NCBI RefSeq assembly: GCF_039533685.1
Contig: NZ_BAAATZ010000012.1
Coordinates: 62,001 to 126,000, forward strand
Direction: 5' to 3'
DNA length: 64,000 bases
DNA from: Actinocorallia aurantiaca
GTDB taxonomy: Bacteria > Actinomycetota > Actinomycetes > Streptosporangiales > Streptosporangiaceae
Shown here one piece after another: positions 60,666 to 64,000 of this stretch. Numbering within the stretch: the first letter of the stretch is position 1; each line of letters begins with the position of its first letter. Made by a program: the position numbers and the translations under genes. Under the pieces are notes generated by a model that was not told the DNA's origin, ran no database searches, and saw only the letters and a program-made list of their open reading frames with translations.

Positions 60666-62263
60666 GCCACCTCTCCCTGCCGTGCGATGGTCTTCAGTTC
60701 TCCGGCCAGGAGCCGCTCCCTGGTGAGCAGCCGCTGGATCTTTCCGCTGGTGGTCTTGGGCACCGAGCGGGCCGGCACCAGGACGACGGCGTCCACCCGC
60801 ACCCCCGCCCCGGCCGACACCCGCTCCCGGATCCCCGCCAGGACGAACGACAGGTCGTCGGCCTCGTGGCCGCGCGCCACCTCGGCGACCAGCGCCACCG
60901 AGCCGCCCGCCGTCTGGAAGGCCGCGCTGCAGTGCGGGCGCAGCAGGTCCTCTCCCGTCTCGGCGAGGGTCTCCAGGTCGTGCGGGTGGTGCTTCACCCC
61001 GTTGAGGATGAGGACCTCCTTGCTGCGGCCCGTCAGGTACAGCCCGCCCTCGTGGACGAAGCCGAGGTCGCCGGTCGGGATCCACTCGCCGAACCGCTCG
61101 CCGCGCCAGTAGCCGACCGCGACGCTGGGCCCCGAGGCCCACACCTCGCCGCACGTCCCGTCCGTGCACGGCTGCCCCGTCTCCGGGTCGACGATCCTGA
61201 TGCGGTGGTCGGCGTCCGTCCCGCCGCAGCTCACCAGTTCGGCGCCCGCGCCGGGGACGGCCTTGCCCTCGGCCAGCGCGTCGCGGTCGAAGGACGTGAC
61301 GGTCAGGCCGTCGGCCGCGGTCAGCAGCAGGGTCGTCTCGGCCATCCCGTAGGCGGCGGTGAGCGCCTCCTCGCGCAGCCCGTACGGGCCGAACGCCTCC
61401 AGGAAGGCCCGCCACGTCGCGGCCCGCACCGGTTCGGCGCCGTTGACCGCCTTCTCCCAGCACGAGAGGTCGAGGCCCTCGACGTCCCTGGCCCGCCGGA
61501 CGCACAGGTCGTACATGAAGTTCGGGCCGCCGCTGAAGGTGACGCGGTGGCGGGAGATCGCCTCGAGCCACCGCATCGGCCGCCGCAGGACGGTGATCGG
61601 GGAGGTGGTGTAGCAGGGCGCCCCGGCCAGCATCGGGTGCAGGAGACCGCCGATGAGCCCCATGTCGTGGTAGGGCGGCAGCCAGCTGTAGACCGACGAG
61701 TGCGGGCCGGTGCCGAACGCCGAGATGAGCGACCGGCAGTTCGTCAGCAGGTTCTCGTGGGTGAGCATCACCCCGCGCGGCGCGGCGGTGGAACCCGAGG
61801 TGTACTGCAGGAACGCGACGCCCTCCGGGCCGGGCGTGCCGACGGGGGCGTCCGGGAGGGAGTCCAGGCCGATCCACTCGGCCTCACCCTTGAAGTGCGG
61901 TTCGGCGAACGCGCGGACGGCGTCGTCGGTGACGATGACGCTGACCTCGGCGTCCGCGGCGATCGCCTCCAGCCGGGGCAGGACGCGGTCGAGGCGGGTC
62001 GCGGTGGGCGGGGCGGCGGACACCGCGACGGCGCCCGCCTCGAAGCAGCCGAAGATCGCGGCGATGTAGTCGAGGCCCGGCGGCAGGAGCAGCAGCACCC
62101 GCGCGCCGGGCGCCAGCGCCGCGGCGATCCTCCCCGCCCGCTCGTGCAGCCCCCGGTAGGTGAGCCGGTCGCTCTCGTTCAGGCCGTCGCCCAGGAAGAC
62201 GTAGGCGGGGTCGCCGGGCCGCTCGGCGGAGCGGGCGGCCAGCACCTCGGCGAAAGTCCTCAC
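60662..62263 (-). CDS. fatty acyl-AMP ligase
   Basis: The 533-aa product starts at a GTG overlapping the ACP stop. ANL-superfamily motifs are P-loop QYTSGSTAAPRGVMLTH, SWLPPYHDMGLIGGLLHPML (the FAAL-type version), YGMAETTLLLT, GEWIPTGDLGFVHEGGLYLTG and the catalytic Lys in VPKTTSGKIQR. The MLT-HENLL and PPYHDMGLIGG patterns point to FAAL rather than CoA ligase. It activates a fatty acid as acyl-AMP and should load the ACP encoded just upstream. Confidence 0.92.
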   Translation of the reverse strand: MRTFAEVLAARSAERPGDPAYVFLGDGLNESDRLTYRGLHERAGRIAAALAPGARVLLLLPPGLDYIAAIFGCFEAGAVAVSAAPPTATRLDRVLPRLEAIAADAEVSVIVTDDAVRAFAEPHFKGEAEWIGLDSLPDAPVGTPGPEGVAFLQYTSGSTAAPRGVMLTHENLLTNCRSLISAFGTGPHSSVYSWLPPYHDMGLIGGLLHPMLAGAPCYTTSPITVLRRPMRWLEAISRHRVTFSGGPNFMYDLCVRRARDVEGLDLSCWEKAVNGAEPVRAATWRAFLEAFGPYGLREEALTAAYGMAETTLLLTAADGLTVTSFDRDALAEGKAVPGAGAELVSCGGTDADHRIRIVDPETGQPCTDGTCGEVWASGPSVAVGYWRGERFGEWIPTGDLGFVHEGGLYLTGRSKEVLILNGVKHHPHDLETLAETGEDLLRPHCSAAFQTAGGSVALVAEVARGHEADDLSFVLAGIRERVSAGAGVRVDAVVLVPARSVPKTTSGKIQRLLTRERLLAGELKTIARQGEVA

Positions 62264-62517
62264 CGCAGCCCGTCCAGGACCAGGGACTCCACCTCGGCGA
62301 CCGTCTCGGCCTCGAACGCCTCGTCGGGCACGCTCAGGCCGGGGAACTCCTGCTCCAGGAGGGCGACGAGCTCCTCCTTGCCCAGGGAGTCGTAGCCCAG
62401 GTCGCCGCCGAGCCTGGTGGACGGCTCGGGAGGCGGCCCGTTCTTGATCGGCGCGGCGTCCAGCACCAGCGTGCGGACGGTCCGGCGGATCTCGGCTTCG
62501 TTCGTCACGTCCTGCAT
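62260..62517 (-). CDS. acyl carrier protein
   Basis: The 85-aa product has the phosphopantetheine site LGYDSLGKEELVALLEQEF around Ser44 and acidic helices typical of ACPs (DEAFEAETVAEVESLVLDGL). It lies between the SDR and FAAL genes with 1-nt and 4-nt overlaps, so it is the dedicated carrier of this pathway. Confidence 0.93.
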   Translation of the reverse strand: MQDVTNEAEIRRTVRTLVLDAAPIKNGPPPEPSTRLGGDLGYDSLGKEELVALLEQEFPGLSVPDEAFEAETVAEVESLVLDGLR

Positions 62518-63515
62518 CACGTCTTCCAGGGCCGGGGGTCGAGCGAGGCCAGGCGCGGGTTGCGGTCGGCCCAGTGGCGGGCGGACGCCTCGACGCAGCC
62601 CAGGACGTCGTCGATCTCGTGGGTGGGTGAGAGGGGGGTGGTGAGCGCGAAATACGGCTCGAAGTGGGACAGCAGGTCCAGCAGGCGGTTCTGCCTGACG
62701 GTCAGGTGCCGGCGCGCGAAGGGCAGGAAGAAGCGGTGCCAGCTGTCGGGGGTGATGATGCGCGGGGCGTCCAGGGGCTCCCCGCCGTGCTCCGCGCGCC
62801 GGCCGTTGAGCCCTGCGAGCATCGCCCCCACCACCGCCTCGACGGACGGGGCGCGCTTGCCCCCGGCCAGGAGGTGCACCTCGCCGGTGCCGGGGAGCAG
62901 GGCGCACTCCGCGACGAGCCCGGCCAGGTCGTCCACGGGGATCACGTCGGCGGGCGCGTCCGGCTCGGCTGCGATGACGGGCACCGAGCTCATCGCGATG
63001 CCCCGCAGGATCGTGTACATGCCGGCGAAGCGGGCGGCCCTGCCGTCGGAGCGGCGCCCGACGATGAGCGGCGGGCGCACGATGGTCAGCCGGGGGAACA
63101 GCTCCCGAGCCAGCCGTTCGGCGTGCGCCTTGGACCACTCGTAGGTGTTGCGGTAGTCCGCCGGGTCCGCGGAGTCCGTGTCGCCGCGCAGTCCGGTGGC
63201 GTAGGCGGTGGAGATGTGGACTACGCGGGTGCGCGGCCCGGCCAGCGGGGCGAGCGCCGCGACGGTCGCGACGTTGGCGGCCTGCGCCTCCGCCTCGGTC
63301 ATGGTCCAGCGGACGTCGGCGGCGCTGTGCACGATGACGTCCCAGGACCGGTCCAACCCGGACGGCACCGGCTCGCCCAGCGTCCACGGGACGATCCCCG
63401 CCTCGAGATCCCCGCGCCTGCTGGTGCCGACGGCCTCGTGCCCGGCGGCGCGCAGCGCGTCGAGCACCTCGAAGCCGACCAGTCCCGTCGCTCCGGTCAC
63501 CAGGATCGTGCTCAA
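62517..63515 (-). CDS. extended SDR, thioester-reductase-like
   Basis: This is about 332 aa. A TTG at 63515 with GGAAGG 7 nt upstream is chosen; an ATG at 63530 is the alternative. NAD(P) loop ILVTGATGLVGFEVLDAL, VIVHSAADVRWTM, STAYATG, the active-site YEWSKAHAERL (YxxxK), then IVRPPLIVG. The layout fits NAD_binding_4/male-sterility-type reductases that reduce carrier-bound acyl groups, or sugar-epimerase-like SDRs. Coupling with the ACP favours an acyl-ACP substrate. Confidence 0.88.
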   Translation of the reverse strand: MSTILVTGATGLVGFEVLDALRAAGHEAVGTSRRGDLEAGIVPWTLGEPVPSGLDRSWDVIVHSAADVRWTMTEAEAQAANVATVAALAPLAGPRTRVVHISTAYATGLRGDTDSADPADYRNTYEWSKAHAERLARELFPRLTIVRPPLIVGRRSDGRAARFAGMYTILRGIAMSSVPVIAAEPDAPADVIPVDDLAGLVAECALLPGTGEVHLLAGGKRAPSVEAVVGAMLAGLNGRRAEHGGEPLDAPRIITPDSWHRFFLPFARRHLTVRQNRLLDLLSHFEPYFALTTPLSPTHEIDDVLGCVEASARHWADRNPRLASLDPRPWKT

Positions 63516-64000
63516 GTCAGCGCCTTCCATACTCCGGGCTGGACTACCGCCGCGCCCGTCCCCGCCAGGGCCGAGAGGACCCCGGCGAGCAGCGCGCGGG
63601 CGCGGAACGCTCCCAAGGCGCGGCCGTAGGAGCGGTCCGGGTCCGAGCCGAGCTTGCGGGCCAGGTCGACGGCGAGCGCCAGCAGCGTTCCGAACGCGAA
63701 CGCCTTCCACGCCGAGAGCCCGACGGGGTGTTCGCCCGCTCCCAGCTGCGCGACCCAGACGCACGCCAGGCCGGACAGCGGGACGTGCGCCAGCGGGTAG
63801 AGCAGCGGCCGCCCCTCGAGCCGTCCGCCGGTGAAGAAGTCCTGCGCCGCCCAGCACAGCCAGCCGAGCAGGATCAGCCACCAGCCGGACGCCGCCCGCC
63901 CCGCGGGCAGCGCGACCGCGGCCTGGACGGCCAGGGCCGCGGCCGCCACCAGCCGGAGCCGTCCGAGCGTCACCCGCCCGCTCTGCAGGGCCCGTTCGGG
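63512..64000 (-). CDS. UbiA-like membrane prenyltransferase, 5' part outside window
   Basis: The minus strand is open from the right edge: 162 visible residues, beginning PERALQSGRVTLGRLRLVAAA and ending GVWKALT. The ALQSGRVTL stretch followed by hydrophobic helices, and the second Asp-containing loop DLARKLGSDPDRSYGRALG, resemble the C-terminal half of UbiA-superfamily transferases, which attach prenyl or similar lipid chains to an acceptor. A GTG at 63973 could also start a short 153-aa protein, but the family resemblance begins before it. It is the first visible gene of the right-hand operon. Confidence 0.65.
   Translation of the reverse strand, partial: PERALQSGRVTLGRLRLVAAAALAVQAAVALPAGRAASGWWLILLGWLCWAAQDFFTGGRLEGRPLLYPLAHVPLSGLACVWVAQLGAGEHPVGLSAWKAFAFGTLLALAVDLARKLGSDPDRSYGRALGAFRARALLAGVLSALAGTGAAVVQPGVWKALT

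Noticed and set aside
58836..61877. Single 1013-codon gene extending past the AfsA start
   Set aside because: The part upstream of 60665 is out of frame with the FAAL gene, which has all ANL motifs. The ATG at 60665 overlaps the FAAL stop as in the rest of the operon.

Overview
The window is very GC-rich, densely packed chromosomal DNA from an actinomycete, most likely a non-Streptomyces member such as the Streptosporangiales. The indications are an XRE/DUF5753 regulator paired with a DUF397 protein, a DUF574-type SAM methyltransferase, an ANTAR response regulator, a proofreading-deficient polA, frequent GTG and TTG starts, and several genes whose -10 box sits only 6-7 nt before the start codon. 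No insertion sequence, phage, CRISPR array or replication origin is visible. The genus is an inference.

Layout. Positions 1-9.6 kb hold regulators (XRE-DUF397, two tandem STAND ATPases, one carrying a degenerate PP2C domain), an O-methyltransferase facing a cytochrome P450, and a DivIVA-like coiled-coil gene. Positions 9.7-12.8 kb hold a two-gene set of unknown function: a long coiled-coil protein, and a membrane protein with a Swt1/HEPN-like N-terminus. Positions 12.8-15.9 kb hold an unknown gene, a NUDIX hydrolase and a Tat-exported PhoD phosphatase. Positions 16.0-20.7 kb hold a tightly overlapping four-gene operon encoding a winged-helix-like protein, a Cas4/RecB-like Fe-S nuclease, an unknown protein and an SF1 helicase. 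Its layout resembles a split Dna2. Positions 20.7-24.3 kb are a cobalamin-riboswitch-controlled corrinoid uptake and salvage operon (btuF-btuC-btuD-cbiZ). Positions 24.4-31 kb hold assorted single genes. Positions 31-36.7 kb are a MacB-like ABC exporter locus with two membrane-fusion proteins. Positions 36.8-41 kb hold a thioesterase, polA and a lipoprotein gene with a highly structured leader.

Positions 41.0-43.7 kb encode a polar amino acid ABC importer and 43.8-48.8 kb a complete branched-chain amino acid importer (livKHMGF order). Positions 49-51.2 kb hold a PdtaR-like ANTAR regulator, a tRNA gene and pyruvate kinase. The tRNA has a CAA (Leu) anticodon but a short class I variable loop, which is unexpected for leucine.

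From 53.6 kb to the right edge runs one minus-strand operon of about ten genes, nearly all overlapping by 1-4 nt. In transcription order it encodes a UbiA-like membrane protein (cut by the window edge), a thioester-reductase-like SDR, an acyl carrier protein, a fatty acyl-AMP ligase, a nucleoside-diphosphate-kinase/AfsA fusion, a rifampin-phosphotransferase-like dikinase, a nucleotidyltransferase, an unknown protein, an SRPBCC protein and an atypical SDR. This looks like an uncharacterised pathway for a fatty-acid-derived, possibly phosphorylated signal or lipid. It and the split-Dna2 operon are the best candidates for undescribed systems here.
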